DNA from: Tillus elongatus
Lineage: Eukaryota; Arthropoda; Insecta; Coleoptera; Cleridae
Reading direction: 5' to 3'
DNA: 64,000 nt
NCBI GenBank assembly: GCA_964006375.1
Contig: OZ023265.1
Coordinates: 151,442,769 to 151,506,768, forward strand
A program made the position numbers and the translations under genes. The notes under the pieces are model-generated. The model was not told the DNA's origin, did not search any database, and was given only the letters and a program-made list of their open reading frames with translations. Below are positions 49,361-64,000 of the stretch, in pieces. The number at the start of each line of letters is the position of its first letter. Position 1 is the first letter of the stretch.

Positions 49361-50458
49361 ACCGATAACTAAAAAAATAATAGGCCGATTTTTATTATAT
49401 TTCGTGAGTACATTCCTTTTGCAAGTGGCTTGGATAAGTTCGTTAGCCAGGAAAATCGGCCGGGGTTTTCCCGGAAAATTTTGTGTTTTCTTTAGAAAAA
49501 AAATTGCTCCGGAAATAACAGCAAGGGCAACCAAATTTGGTACACGGGTTTATATCGCTATAGGTAAATTACCTACCAAAATTTAGCTCTGCGGGTCAAA
49601 AGGAAAAAAAGTTAAGGGCATTTAAAGAAAAATTAATTGGGGTTTTCCTCAAAACGTCAGGTGCGATTTAAAACGTCAAAATTGGCAGCATTTAGGCAAA
49701 GAACTTGAATCTAATACGGGCTATGGAAAGAAAATATCTCAAGAAGAAGGTTTTACAAACGCTGAAGTCTTAGTTTCAACCGTCATTGTTCTTCATTTTA
49801 CTAAAATGTTTCCAGAAAATTCATTTCAAATAGACCCTTTCTCTGATGCTTGGCAGTAGTCTTAGCTATAGAGTCTATCGTTTAATGGTATATATTTTTT
49901 GTCTAATTTTCCTAAAAAATCAATAAAGCTCAATATATCCCTTATTATACAAGATATGAAAAAAAATGTATACATTAATTATAGGGTGTCTTGAGCTACA
50001 TCTTAAAAAATATTTCTACAATCACAGGATGACCCATAAGTCGCTGGTGATACAAATTCTTTTTTCTTAAGCAAACACGTCTTATGTTATTGCATTTTTG
50101 CATTTTCCATCGAAATATAATGCATGTTTGTAAGAAAAGAAATTATGGACGCAGCAAGTGCATTATGGTAACGAATTTTGATTAAATGCTTCATATTTGA
50201 AAAGCTCAATTTGCTATTAATCTATAGGCTAGACCAAGAAACGGATTTTTTCGGGAAAACTTTGAGTTAACTTTAGGAAATTTTTGTACGTTTTCAAACA
50301 ATAAAGTTATTTTAATGAAACATTGTTTTCACTATATAGGTTATACTGGTAACCAAATTTGATGCCTGTTCTTTAAAAAAAAACACACATATTTGCTATT
50401 AAAAACATTTTAATGAAAATTCACTACCATAACGCACTTGCTACGTCCAGACGTCTTG
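49199..50458 (+). mobile_element. HINE long variant followed by a terminal unit
   Basis: TTAGTGAATTTCCTTTAAAA/AATCACTAA, (TA)n at 49302-49357, ACACCGATAACTAAAAAAAT, GTTAGCCAGGAAAATCGG, then the long block with AAACGTCAAAATTGGCAGC and CATTTTACTAAAATGTTTCC to about 50130. A hairpin end GGACGCAGCAAGTGCATTAT (50146) starts a second unit ending CATAACGCACTTGCTACGTCC (50430-50450). It is the most complete long-variant copy in plus orientation. Confidence 0.75.
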
Positions 50459-50459
50459 T

Positions 50460-50590
50460 AATTATTTAAGACTGGCATTTTATGTTTATCCGATTCTTCG
50501 ACGTGCCTGTAGGATGTATGTACTTGATCAAAGGCTAATAAAATAATCTATCTATCTATCCATCTATCTACCTATCTATCTATCTATATG
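50460..50590 (+). repeat. Probable LINE 3' tail with (TATC)n
   Basis: GTATGTACTTGATCAAAGGC then TAATAAAATAATC and a (TATC)n tract at 50548-50590. A short 3' UTR ending in a simple repeat is typical of RTE/CR1-type LINEs. No coding part is attached. Confidence 0.45.
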
Positions 50591-50760
50591 GGTACATTTA
50601 ACATACATGCGTACCACCACTTGGGATTGGCAAATAATTAAAAGTAGATAAGTAGATGTCTTCGTTAATTAAAATATACCAACAAATTTTTACTTTCCAG
50701 CTATCAACATTGAATATATTACACAACACAACTCATATCCAGAACACTATGTTTATCGAT

Positions 50761-50985
<225 letters not shown>

Positions 50986-51577
50986 TAAAAAAGGTTTTAC
51001 TTAAAATTTGGAGATTTGCTGTTTAAAAAAAAAAACAAGTCAGATAAGTTTTGTGTTTCTGTTTTATGTAGAACACTGTGTACATTTCGTGAACTTGTGT
51101 AAAATCCTTTTTCGTTTGTTTCAGGTAGGTGGGAAGAAGACATGTTAGATGTGAACAATGACCATTTTGCTGAGAATGGTAAGAAGTCTATTTTACGCAA
51201 AGAATTAAAATATATTAACACGAATAAAAACACTTTTAAAAATGAAAGCTTTATGGTAAAAGAATAATATGCTTAAGGTTTTGTCAAAAAGCAGCAACTG
51301 TGATCGGGGTGTTGTAAATGTTGACGATTTCGGTTTCCGGTGGTTGCAAATATGGCTTCTAAACTCGGATTCGTATTATGACTTTTTAAAATTAATTGGT
51401 GGTTAAATCAGGAAAAACAGTTTTAGCATATGTTACTCGTTTCAGAGGAGTGATAAAAAATGTATAGTATCGTTGGTTCTCTTGAGCAAGTATTTTTATA
51501 CTGTCCTATATTTGGTTATTTTCGTTTGTATTCGACACAAAGAAGTTTGAGTTAATTTTTTTACCGTTTTATGATCA

Positions 51578-51767
51578 GTTTCACAAAGCTTGATTAAACC
51601 TTTAACGGGCAGTTAATTAATCATTGCTTCAGTTGACAATCACAGACTATGATTCGGGTTTTTGCCATGACAACCAAATATTTTAAAGTTGCGATTGGTT
51701 GTACTAAGCAATGATTAACTAACCTGTTGTTAAATATTTAATCGAGCTTTGTGAATCACTCATCATC
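51578..51767. mobile_element. MITE-like inverted repeat, ~190 bp
   Basis: The left arm 51578-51650 (CAGTTTCACAAAGCTTGATT...) and right arm 51695-51767 (...TAATCGAGCTTTGTGAATCA) are imperfect inverted copies containing TTAATCATTGCTT. There is no coding capacity. Non-autonomous DNA transposon; the superfamily is not determinable. Confidence 0.7.
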
Positions 51768-51769
51768 AT

Positions 51770-52490
51770 CATCGTCATCAAAGTTTAAAGGCAATGTTGC
51801 CTTGTCGCCGCCACCATGATTCTCTGTCTCCAGCGGTTGAAACACGCTAGACCCCTTTTGAAATTTTAATTCCCTAGCTTAATTACCTAAATTGAAGCTA
51901 AATATTGGATTGAAAATTTTAAAATTTTACGTCGGCATTGTGGATTTTGAGCAAATATTTTTTATAGCGACTTTTTCTGACGTTTTAACGGTGGTTCGAA
52001 TTGTTAAAGAGAATGATGTTACAATTATAAAATAAAACAAAGGTTAATTAAAGTGGATACTTACTCTCTCTCGGGTAATTTTGACTAAAAGCTTAGATTT
52101 TTCAGACCTTCAGTGTAAAACTCTGGTGTTTGCTAGTGATAGTTATTAATTAGATATCTAGATAACGGTAGAATTTATAGTGTCATTGAGATTAAAAAGA
52201 AAACATGAGTAGGAATTTGTTTCAATAACGAGTAATAGTAAAACACAACAATTTTTTTTATTAATCATACAAAACACAGACAGTAATAGAAATGTTATTT
52301 AAGTTGAAAAATGATTAAATCGTGAATATCAAAAATATCTTATATTGTAAAAATCTAAAAAAATAACATGCAGCACGTGCTCAATCTGGCCAGATAGGTT
52401 AAATCATTTGTTTCAGAGGCATGCGCGATTCCAACTAAATTAAATTTGAGCTCAGTGCTCCTTGTTTTACTTTTAATTTCTTATTTGAAT
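51770..52490. other. Nothing recognised
   Basis: A GC-richer patch at 51780-51850 (CTTGTCGCCGCCACCATGAT) has no interpretable frame. Confidence 0.4.
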
Positions 52491-52493
52491 TTG

Positions 52494-52982
52494 AAAGGAA
52501 ACAACAGGTTTTTTTTAATACAGAAGGGGGAAATGTCCATGCAGACCCCATTCACGGCCCCGTAGTGCCGTGGGAAATCGAGGTACTGTGAGACTGTACT
52601 CACTAAAACCCCCTCCCTGGGAGTACCGGACCTTAGTCCATACCTCCGTCGGAAAGATTTCACACAATGACTTTTTGGGTATGAATGTTTCCATTTTGTT
52701 TTTGCCGCGGGGGCGTTAGCTGGTAAGTATAAGCTTTGGACGCTTATGCTTATGTGGAAGTTGCTCATCGTAGTCGGTGGCACTACAGAGAAGAGCATTT
52801 GGGTGAGAAGCGGCTTTAGCGAACTGAGTTGTGGATAGTTGAGTTATGAACTCAAGTATCGAAGGCATTTCCAGATCAGAGTGAATCGGACTGTTTCGGA
52901 CAAACCATGGCGCTCCAGTAACCATTGTCAGAATTTTGTTCTGAATGATTTGAAGGGTCTTGATGTAAAGGAAACAACAGGT
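52494..52982 (-). pseudogene. 5'-truncated Jockey-like LINE with perfect 16 bp target duplication
   Basis: The insert 52510-52966 is flanked by AAAGGAAACAACAGGT at 52494-52509 and 52967-52982. The poly-A tail is on the minus strand (T run at 52509-52517). Coding: TLQIIQNKILTMVTGAPWFV and RNSPIHSDLEMPSILEF, continuing to PKLILTS. This is the RT C-terminal region of Jockey-clade elements (QNK.LR...GAPWFV.N). It is a different family from the LINE at 1.0, 4.2, 34.4 and 63.2 kb. The perfect duplication suggests a fairly recent insertion. Confidence 0.92.
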
Positions 52983-53204
52983 AAAATTTCTGAATTTTTC
53001 TGAGAGAAACAAGAAAAATGTGTATAAATTTATCGTCAAAATTACACACAAAAACGCATTTAAAGAAATGGACTCTAATTTTAAAAGGGGCAGTAGTCCT
53101 TTGTTCATTAATATTACCAAAAAAAAGTTTTTTTAAATTATTGAAATTGTCACACACAGTTACGATTTATGATTTTAAACAAAAATACTCTTAGATAAAA
53201 TATT

Positions 53205-53220
53205 CTTTTTATTATTATTA

Positions 53221-53262
<42 letters not shown>

Positions 53263-53660
53263 ATTGCCAAAAATCATACAGTATGTTAATGCAAGAAGTC
53301 TTAGACTTTTGTTGCATCATTACATAATTTATAAGGTTATATCCAAATTGATTTGACACTTCTGCACCAAATTCAGAGAACTTCAAATTTTGACATACCA
53401 AATCATGGATACTTTTTCCTTGACTAATTCTCTTTTCCTGATGCTCTAACCATGGCTTTCAATGAGCATTACACTCCACCACCCTATAATGCCTTCTAAA
53501 CTACTATTCTTCTTAAACAGCCCATATTCATTTCCCATCATTTAATATTTTTACAAATTTTCCAGACAAAGTCAACTTGGCTCGCTTAGGAATCGAACCC
53601 GGAACCTCTCGCTTAGCAGGCTGGCACCTAGCAACCTGCGCCACGACGGCGTCTAGATTG
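53205..53660 (-). repeat. tRNA-derived SINE, ~450 bp, with AAT tail
   Basis: The minus-strand head at about 53657-53583 has A-box TGGCGCAGGTTGC, an anticodon-loop-like CCTGCTAAGC (GCT, Ser-like) and B-box CCGGGTTCGATTCC. A body of about 320 bp follows and ends GCAATAAACTATAAT, then an (AAT)n tail (53211-53257). Head, body, poly-A signal and simple-repeat tail in this order are typical of a SINE. Confidence 0.65.
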
Positions 53661-54815
53661 ATTATAAAAATGACCTTTTTGGTTGACTTGCCTCCTGTCC
53701 AGAAGATTTAGATGTAAAGGAAGTTGATAAATTTTCAGTTTTTTTAAATGAAAAACTTACTTGCTCCTTTGTGCCCAATTACCATGTCTCACTAAGAATG
53801 AGAAGGGGGCTTGACATCAATAATTCGACTACAGTACCAGTTAGAGGGAATTAACAAACCAAAACCAGTAATGAGAAACGACAGGTTGATTTATTGCGAT
53901 ATGGCAACTACTTGCCCTAGAATGATTCATCAGCTAATAGCAACAACCCGTGAATTTATTTTTCTACAAGTGCCGTAGGTTTATTTGTCTACATCAGCCC
54001 ACGGCCTCTAATTTAAAAAAAAGACCCTGTAATTTGTGAAACTTATATAAAAAAGAAGCCTTTCTTAGCAATTGTAACGAAAGAGGCTTATCACCAAGTT
54101 GGTAGACACAAATTTATCGGCTGTACACCAACAAAAATGCAATGACAGTTTGACCTAAACAGGTAGTGGTTAAACTTTTTTTGCAGAGAGAGGACGGTAT
54201 TACTTGACGCTCTTCGAGATAATCTCCCTTATACCGATTTATGGCATCTCTTTAACCCCTCACCGTGCTGCCGTCTCTCGACAAACTTCTGCAGCGGAAT
54301 TTTCTTGCATCTGATTGGCTAAGACCTTATAAACGGCACGCGCGCTGCAAATGGAAAAGTTCCAAGTCGTTGGAAGTTATAACGTTTCCACTGTTTTATA
54401 AGAAACTATGATACCACGAAGTTATATTTTTCAAGTGAGCATAAAAAAGAGTGGCCGTTGACGATCCAACGGCGCCTTATTTTTCGGTATTTCTAAATGA
54501 ATATGCCCATTGTATCAATATGCGACGCAAAGCAATTCATTGCCTCGCTCGTTATTTTACCAAGAATTAAAATATTTTCATTTCAAACAGTGTTCCTTGG
54601 TATGAAACCTTCCAGCAGTTAAATTCTTCAACGGTCGTCTAATAATATTCCTTTTAAAAATATTTAACACGAGGTCAGACGTGCTACCAAGTAGCGAATT
54701 TTCATAATCCTTTACGAATACAGTTTGTTCGTTTATTTACTATTAATAAACACAATAACCAATGAAAAATTTTAAACAGTTTATAAGATAATTAAATACG
54801 AGCCAATAAAAGAGA
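53661..54815. other. No gene recognised; a promoter-like patch
   Basis: At 54311-54345 an ATTGG box (inverted CCAAT, 54314-54318) is followed 10 bp later by TATAAA (54328-54333) and a CG-rich start ACGGCACGCGCGCTGC. The nearby bases 54180-54300 are also GC-richer than the surroundings. No downstream gene is evident, so function is unproven. Confidence 0.3.
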
Positions 54816-54821
54816 GCGTGG

Positions 54822-55138
54822 ACGCAGCAAGTGCGTTATGGTAGTGAATTTTCATAGAAATGATCTGGCACCAAATATTTGATTATAACTTTTTCTTGTA
54901 ACATAGAAATCTAAATTTTGGTGTATAGTTTACTTTTCGCAAACCTACCTACCAAATTTGGTTATCATAGCTTTTTTACTTTTGAAGATAAAATTTTTTT
55001 TCGAATGAAAATTCAGAATTTTTCCGGAAAACCTCGTTCGATTTTCCTGAATAACGAACTTATCCAAGCCATTTACAAAGGAAAGGTACATGCCAAATTT
55101 GATCAAAATCGGCCCATTATTTTTTGAGTTGTGTGATA
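54822..55138 (-). mobile_element. HINE 3' half
   Basis: The hairpin end GGACGCAGCAAGTGCGTTAT (54821), GTAGTGAATTTTCAT, then CGATTTTCCTGAATAACGAA and CAAATTTGATCAAAATCGG to 55135. There is no microsatellite. Confidence 0.75.
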
Positions 55139-55149
55139 AAGTGTGATAA

Positions 55150-55680
55150 AAACTTGGCTTGATTTTGTTTAGATTTCCACTATAGTATGCTACACGTTCA
55201 GTCTAAACATGTATTTGGGAGCTTTCATCAAGCTACAAATATAGTGTATTTTAAAAATTGATTGAATCCCCCAGTTAAATAACAATTAGGTACTTGGCAA
55301 ATTTTTAATTTCATGTCGTCTGTCATTTGCGATATTTGTGGCTGAGATTTCACGATTGTTGGTTCGGATAGTATGGTTTGTGCCTGCTATTTATTTTGCT
55401 TCGTTACCGTTGATGTATGGTTTATACCTGTTGTATGAATCAATATACGCGTGACAATTAACTACTCTGTCTGTCAGGCATTGGACTTTAACCACTAAGT
55501 CGTTTCAACGCATGCCTTTTAGATTTTATTTTTAATTTGGAGAAAGCTCTAAATATTCTGTACCATATTACTTAAAATTACAACATAGGTTTATTTACAG
55601 CATTTCTAGCCACATGTAAAGTCTCATTACAGCTACTCTGGTACTTACAAAAATCTAGCGTTTCCAAAAATATTTTTGTA
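55150..55680 (+). repeat. Dispersed ~530 bp repeat R510, copy 2
   Basis: Collinear with 33135-33690: TTGGTTTGATTTTG-type start, TTGATTGAATCCCCCAGTTA (55257), CAGGCATTGGACTTTAACC (55475). In both copies it is followed by HINE sequence. Confidence 0.75.
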
Positions 55681-55689
55681 TATTTTTGG

Positions 55690-56100
<411 letters not shown>

Positions 56101-56219
56101 CCAGCCAAATTTAAAAATGAATCACAAAATTGACAAACTAACATAGATAAGCAGTGACACGGCATAGAGGAAATTTTGGGAACTGTCACTTGCTTCCAAG
56201 TAACTGATAACAGCAGCAT

Positions 56220-57290
<1,071 letters not shown>

Positions 57291-57590
57291 GCATTTACTG
57301 GGACTTGAGTTGACATGTAATGTTGCATTTTAAAATAGACTATTAAATACATTACTGTCATAAATTCTTGTGATAATTGTATTATGATACAAATAATTAA
57401 CTCTATGTTGCACGATAAAATAAAGTATCTGTATTTTCAAGCAATATGCAATTAGATTTTCCAACGTGCAAGAATCTTTAGTGTTAAGATCATATGGTTT
57501 CTACAAAGGCACCTTTCGAATAATATGCCGTGAAAATAATTTTAGTTATATTAAACATTTTGCGAAATAGCTTAGCCAATAACAGTTTAA
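57291..57590. other. Nothing recognised
   Basis: AT-rich, no supported feature. Confidence 0.4.
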
Positions 57591-57592
57591 GG

Positions 57593-58640
57593 TACGAGGG
57601 TATATTTGGTTACCCTGGACAAACTTCGGCAAGAAAAATTAAATATGGTTGCTATGGCAACAACTATAATATTTCATAATCAAAGTTTGACATTCGAAAG
57701 TTCTGGCGAAACTGTGAATTTTGGAAAACAGCATGTCTAAGAAAAAGATAAAAAAGTTTCGGTCAGTTATTGAGTAATTATTTTTGGATCGTTATTGGAC
57801 AAAGTAATTTTTGCTGATATGGTGGAAACCTTAGTAGATCAATGTCTTTCGTATGCTTCTATTGGAACCTGGGTAGCGAACTGAAAAAATGAAGTTCAAA
57901 TATGACAAACTCTCTAGAGCACCAGTTTCTGTCATCACCCAAGAACACACTGATTCTGTCCACGATCCTAGAAGATCGAGAAATTGGGCTAAAATGCATA
58001 GCAAAAACACTACACTTTACCTACGAAGGCGTGTCTCACATTGTTCGCCACGATTTGGGAACCTGTCGGCAAATGGATCCCGAAATGTGTGCTCGCTGAT
58101 CAGAAGCGCAATCGTTTGACAATGTCGAAGGAATCGCGCCACCGTTGTGAAGGATATTCCTCAACATTTTTAAGTTGCCTTGTCACTATGGACGACACAG
58201 GGGCCACCACTATAATCCAGAAACTAAAAGAGTGGAAGCATTACGGTACTTCACAACTAATATAATCATTTTGCTAGATCATCTGGAATAAGGTAAAACT
58301 ATCAGGGCCCGTACTACAGTGAGTTGCTAAGTAAATTACGCGAGAACGTTATGCAAAACTGCCACGGAAAACTGACCAAAACGTTCTGTTTTTTTCAAGA
58401 CAACCCCCTACCAACAAGTCATTAATTGCGCTGCGAACATTTGATAAAATTGGCTTTTTTAACTGGTGGACCATCCACCACATTATACAGATTTAGTACC
58501 ATTAGACTATTATCCATTTTCAAAGCTCAAAAGCATTTGAAAGGGAAAGGATCTTCGACAAACAACGTTGAGAAGTTGTTTGAAGGCTAAGATAAAGAAT
58601 TGTTATAAATGGCTTATTACCGTTCTGCTAAATATCTTTT
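57593..58640 (+). pseudogene. Classical mariner element, heavily mutated
   Basis: A mariner-like terminus TACGAGGGTATATTTGG is at 57592. Coding remnants in order: CIAKTLHFTYEGVSHIVRHD (the helix-turn-helix region, 57990-58050), the WIPKCVLADQKRNR segment in another frame (about 58072-58110), LVTMDDTGATTI (first Asp motif, MDETW in relatives, about 58185), and VDHPPHYTDLVPLDYYPF (about 58465-58520), the third Asp region (DLAPSDYFLF in relatives). Multiple frameshifts and stops. It belongs to the mariner (SETMAR-type) lineage, unlike the longer-spaced transposases elsewhere in the window. Confidence 0.85.
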
Positions 58641-58644
58641 ATAT

Positions 58645-59285
58645 GTTAAATAAATAAAATTTTGTTTAATAAATTTAATACCTTTTATATTGGAGACTAA
58701 GTACTTTTAATAACTTCTAGTAAGTAGTAGTAAGTAATTTTGAAGAAAATAGTATAGATATATGTACTGTGGTTTCCAAGTCTATTATTGTAGACGTTTT
58801 AACACACTGTTTTGTTTATATATCCTGATCAAATATCTTAGCATTGTTATGTGATTATTTCCGTCGTTGTTCTAAAATATTACACAGCACTTTCTGAAGA
58901 GCGAATCTTGAGAAACGGACAAGTTGATTAATGATTTCCGTCTGGACTGCTCTGTAATAGTTTAGTCCTGTCATGATAAATAGTTGAATCTATCGCTTTG
59001 AGCATCATATTATTGGAGCATGCAGTAAAACGTTCTTAGTGTTTTTTCTTGCTTCACAAGAAAATTGAAAAATCTCTACGTGCCTGACAGGATAAGAAAA
59101 AAAATGACCTCTTTTTATATTTAGAGGTTTTAAAAGTTATATATCTCCTTTCAAACTGAATTAGGATATCTAGCTATCTTATCTTCTGTGAATAATGTAT
59201 GCCTATAATAATTTCTGCAATCCGTGAATATATCACTGATATTGGTATGATCTTTCTGAACGTCAACACGTCCGGGTTTGACATG
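58645..59285. other. Nothing recognised
   Basis: AT-rich, no supported feature. Confidence 0.4.
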
Positions 59286-59289
59286 ATTA

Positions 59290-61560
<2,271 letters not shown>

Positions 61561-61589
61561 GGGCTTTTCTACCAGACAAAACGTTTAAT

Positions 61590-61634
61590 TTTCAACGCTA
61601 CGCGTTTAGGCCCAATATCAAACCATCTTCAGGG
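61590..61634 (-). ncRNA. Hammerhead-like motif (class 5)
   Basis: Minus strand CTGAAGA, extra T, stem II GGTT...GGCC (G-C and G-U pairs), TAAA in place of GAAA, stem III ACGC-GTA-GCGT (four pairs) and U17. G12 is mutated. It lies just outside the large foldback repeat and may mark a Penelope-like end. Confidence 0.35.
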
Positions 61635-61639
61635 GTCAA

Positions 61640-63045
61640 CACCTAGAATGTAAAAATACGGTTGTCAGAAACTGTCTTTCTGGTAGGCCTAACATGTGCG
61701 CAACTATACTGCAACCTCAGAAAGTACAAGGTTCAACAAGAGTTAATGTCAAACATTAAAACTAGCGCTAACGGCCATGCAAAGTTAAACGGACAATAGT
61801 CACAGGAGTTTTAAAATATTTTTTCACAAATATGCATTTGTCCCACAAAGGAACAATACTCTGATGAAGTCAAAATAACATGTTAAAAACTTAAATCATA
61901 AACGAACTAATTTTTATAAAATATTTTTCACAAATATACATTCAAAACAGGACTAAATTTACACAAAAGAACTATACTCTAAACAATACTCCGATGAAGT
62001 CAAAATAACATTTAAAAGGTCAGAGTAATCAACCAGTTTTTATAAAATATTTTCACAAATATACATTTAAAACAGGACTAAAGTCCCACAAAAGAACAAT
62101 ACACCGATGGAGTCAAAATAACTTGTTAAAAGGTCAAAGTAATCAACTAATTTTTGTAAAATAATGTTTACAAATATACATTTAAAACAGGACTAAAGTC
62201 TCACAAATGAACAATACTGCGACAGAGTCAAAATAACATGTTAGAAAGTCAATTTAATCAACTAATTTTCATAAAATATTTTTTACAAATATACATTTAA
62301 AACATGACTAAAGTGTCACAAAAGAACAATACTCTGAACAGTACTCCGATGGAGTCAAAATAACATGTTAAAAGGTCACAGTAGTCAACTAATTTTTATA
62401 AAATAAGTTTCACAAATATACATTTAAAACAGGACTAAAGTCCCACAAATAAACAATACTGTGATGGAGTCAAAATAACATGTTAAAAAGTCAAATTAAT
62501 CAACTAATTTTTATAAAATATTTTTCACAAATATACATTTAAAACAGGAGTAAAGTCCCACAAAAGAACAATACTCTGAACAATACTCTGATGGAGCCAA
62601 AATAACATGTTAAAAGGTCGAAGTAATCAACTAATTTTTATAAAATATTTTTCACAAATATACATTTAAAACAGCAGTAAAGTCCTACAAATGAACAATA
62701 CTGTGATGCAGTCAAAATAACATGTTAAAAAGTCAAATTAATCAACTAATTTTTAGTTTAGATTGGTTGATTAATTTGACTTTTTAACATGTTATTTTGG
62801 CTCCATCAGAGTATTGTTCTTTTGTGTGATTTGAGTCCTGTTTTAAATGTATATTTGTGAAAAATGTTTTATAACTCCTGGCACTACTGCCAGTTTAACT
62901 TTCCATCTCCGTTAGGGCTAGTTTTAATGTTTGACATTAGTTTTTGTTGGACCTTGTACTTTCTGTAGTCGCAGTGCATTTGCTCATATGTCAGACCTAC
63001 CAGAAACATAGTTTCTAACAACCAACTTTTTACATTCTAGATCTT
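61640..63045. repeat. Foldback repeat with alternating tandem units
   Basis: The outer arms 61640-61830 and 62870-63045 are inverted copies (AACATTAAAACTAG... and CTAGTTTTAATGTT; TTTCTGGTAGG and CCTACCAGAAA). Between them are about eight direct units (61830-62750), each with ACAAATATACATTTAAAACA and AGTCAAAATAACATGTTAAA. Spacing alternates roughly 126 and 114-116 bp because ACTCTGAACAAT is present or absent. A single inverted unit (62764-62870) begins the right arm. There is no coding capacity. The structure resembles Foldback-type elements. Confidence 0.8.
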
Positions 63046-63182
63046 AAAAAAAGATGTCGTGAACAGTTTTCGAGTTTTTTCAATTGTTTTGCAACTTTTC
63101 ACGCTCTTAGCACATATCAGAAATTGTGATACGGTGTTCGCACTAATAAATGCGGGGTTTCACGAAAATAATCCATTCGGGA

Positions 63183-63812
63183 AGTTATTCAAAGTAATGA
63201 GTCGTTTTCACTTGTTCACATTTCTGTGCATCGAAATCTCAGTTGGCACCAACATGTCGCAAATACTTTTAACCAGCTAATCTCTATACCTTATATACTT
63301 CACAAATAAGGTCAAACCTCGAATACTGCTCCCACATCTGGGGTGCCGTTGCCGCTTCGACACTCGCTATCCTGGACTCCATTCAGAAGAGAGCTATACG
63401 TCTCATTGGTGGCCCTACCCCCACCCAAAGGCTGCCATCCCTTGCCCACCTACGTGCCGTTGGTGACGTCTCTCTCTTTTATAGATATCTGCACGGGCAC
63501 TGCTCAGAGGAGCTTTCTTCCATAGTTCCTCCACCTGCTGCCCCCAACAGATCTACGAGGGGAACAGAGCGAATGCACCCCTTTACTGTCCAGGTCACCA
63601 GACATAGAACATCTCTTGTTATGCCCGCTCTCTTGTCCCGAGGACTTCCAAGTTGTGGAATTCCTTACCGGCACATGTGTTTCGTTCTCGTCTGAACCTC
63701 CAAACCTTCAAGTCCAGAATTAACAAGTTGTCTCTTTCCTCTTTGTCGACACCCACGGTATGATAGTATTTAGGATGTAAGCCCTCGTAGTGTGTTGTTG
63801 AAATATATATTT
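63183..63812 (+). pseudogene. Jockey/I-like LINE 3' end
   Basis: The same family as 1.0, 4.2 and 34.4 kb, on the plus strand. It encodes IRSNLEYCSHIWGA-type sequence, STLAILDSIQKRAIRLIGG and SLFYRYLHGHCSEELSSIV, and ends GTGTTGTTGAAATATATATTT with a short poly-A. About 60 bp are deleted near 63260 compared with 34.95-35.05 kb. From 63816 to 64000 nothing was recognised. Confidence 0.9.
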
Positions 63813-64000
63813 AAAAAAAATTGAGAGTCTCTTCATACGTAGTAACTAGTGGAGGTTGTCGTTTGTTTTTCCAGTACTTGTTTGTCATTGTTTCTACAAA
63901 CGAGTCATGAAATTTAGCACACAGTTTTGGGTACCTTCATCTAATTTTCAAGAGAAATTCACTAGCCAGTATAGGTTACCTTATATACCAAGGGTAACTC

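Noticed and set aside
61830..62750. CRISPR array
   Set aside because: Units of 114-126 bp are directly repeated without short repeats and unique spacers, and the DNA is eukaryotic.

Overview
This is eukaryotic, AT-rich, intron-age-unknown intergenic DNA, and almost everything recognisable in it is a transposable element or a simple repeat. I found no convincing host gene, rRNA, true tRNA, operon or CRISPR array. The mix of elements fits an arthropod, most likely an insect with a repeat-rich genome: DD~41D Tc1/mariner relatives with very long terminal inverted repeats, a classical mariner, Jockey/I-like and RTE-like LINEs, GIY-YIG Penelope-like elements and Helentron-type non-autonomous elements. 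The species cannot be named from the sequence alone.

The dominant element is a family called HINE here. It resembles Helentron-associated INEs such as DINE-1. Its plan is: a TTAGTGAATTTT palindrome at one end, a conserved block of about 100 bp, a (TA)n microsatellite, a block of 250-900 bp, an inverted copy of the first motif (GAAAATTCACTA), and a terminal hairpin ACGCA-CTTGC-TGCGT. About 25 whole or partial copies on both strands carry most of the roughly 24 long (TA)n tracts. A paralogous empty site (31079-31112 versus the filled site at 56520-57145) shows insertion into a T run. A composite member of about 2.1-2.3 kb occurs twice in opposite orientation (17540-19610 and 59290-61560). One copy has a GC-rich foldback palindrome in the middle and the other has a tandem array of about 280 bp units.

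Layout: 0.6-3.0 kb Penelope long-repeat fragment, 5' part of a Jockey/I-like LINE, SINE head; 3.3-7.6 kb HINE copies, LINE 3' part, candidate LTR; 9.3-11.6 kb inverted transposase fragment and a Penelope copy with a hammerhead-like motif; 11.7-16.6 kb compact HINE, nested long-TIR mariner-like elements separated by (TA)n; 17.5-20.5 kb composite HINE and transposase; 21.6-26.2 kb two more Penelope copies and a SINE; 26.3-33.7 kb mariner-like pseudogene, HINE composite, SINEs, repeats; 34.4-37.7 kb LINE, transposase, RTE-like LINE with target duplication; 38.0-40.7 kb complete 2.7 kb transposon with TIRs of about 540 bp; 41.3-50.6 kb Penelope repeats and HINEs; 51.6-55.7 kb MITE, LINE with 16 bp target duplication, SINE; 55.7-61.6 kb HINEs, mariner, composite; 61.6-63.8 kb large foldback with alternating tandem units and a LINE 3' end.

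The most notable signal is a set of hammerhead-ribozyme-like motifs (CUGANGA, stem II, GAAA, short stem III) in several sequence classes. Most lie in Penelope-like terminal repeats. One has an 8/9 bp stem I, and one pair of copies shows a compensatory stem I change. All share an unusual extra base between CUGANGA and stem II. All coding sequences seen are broken copies. Coordinates of repeat edges are approximate, usually within 10-30 bp.
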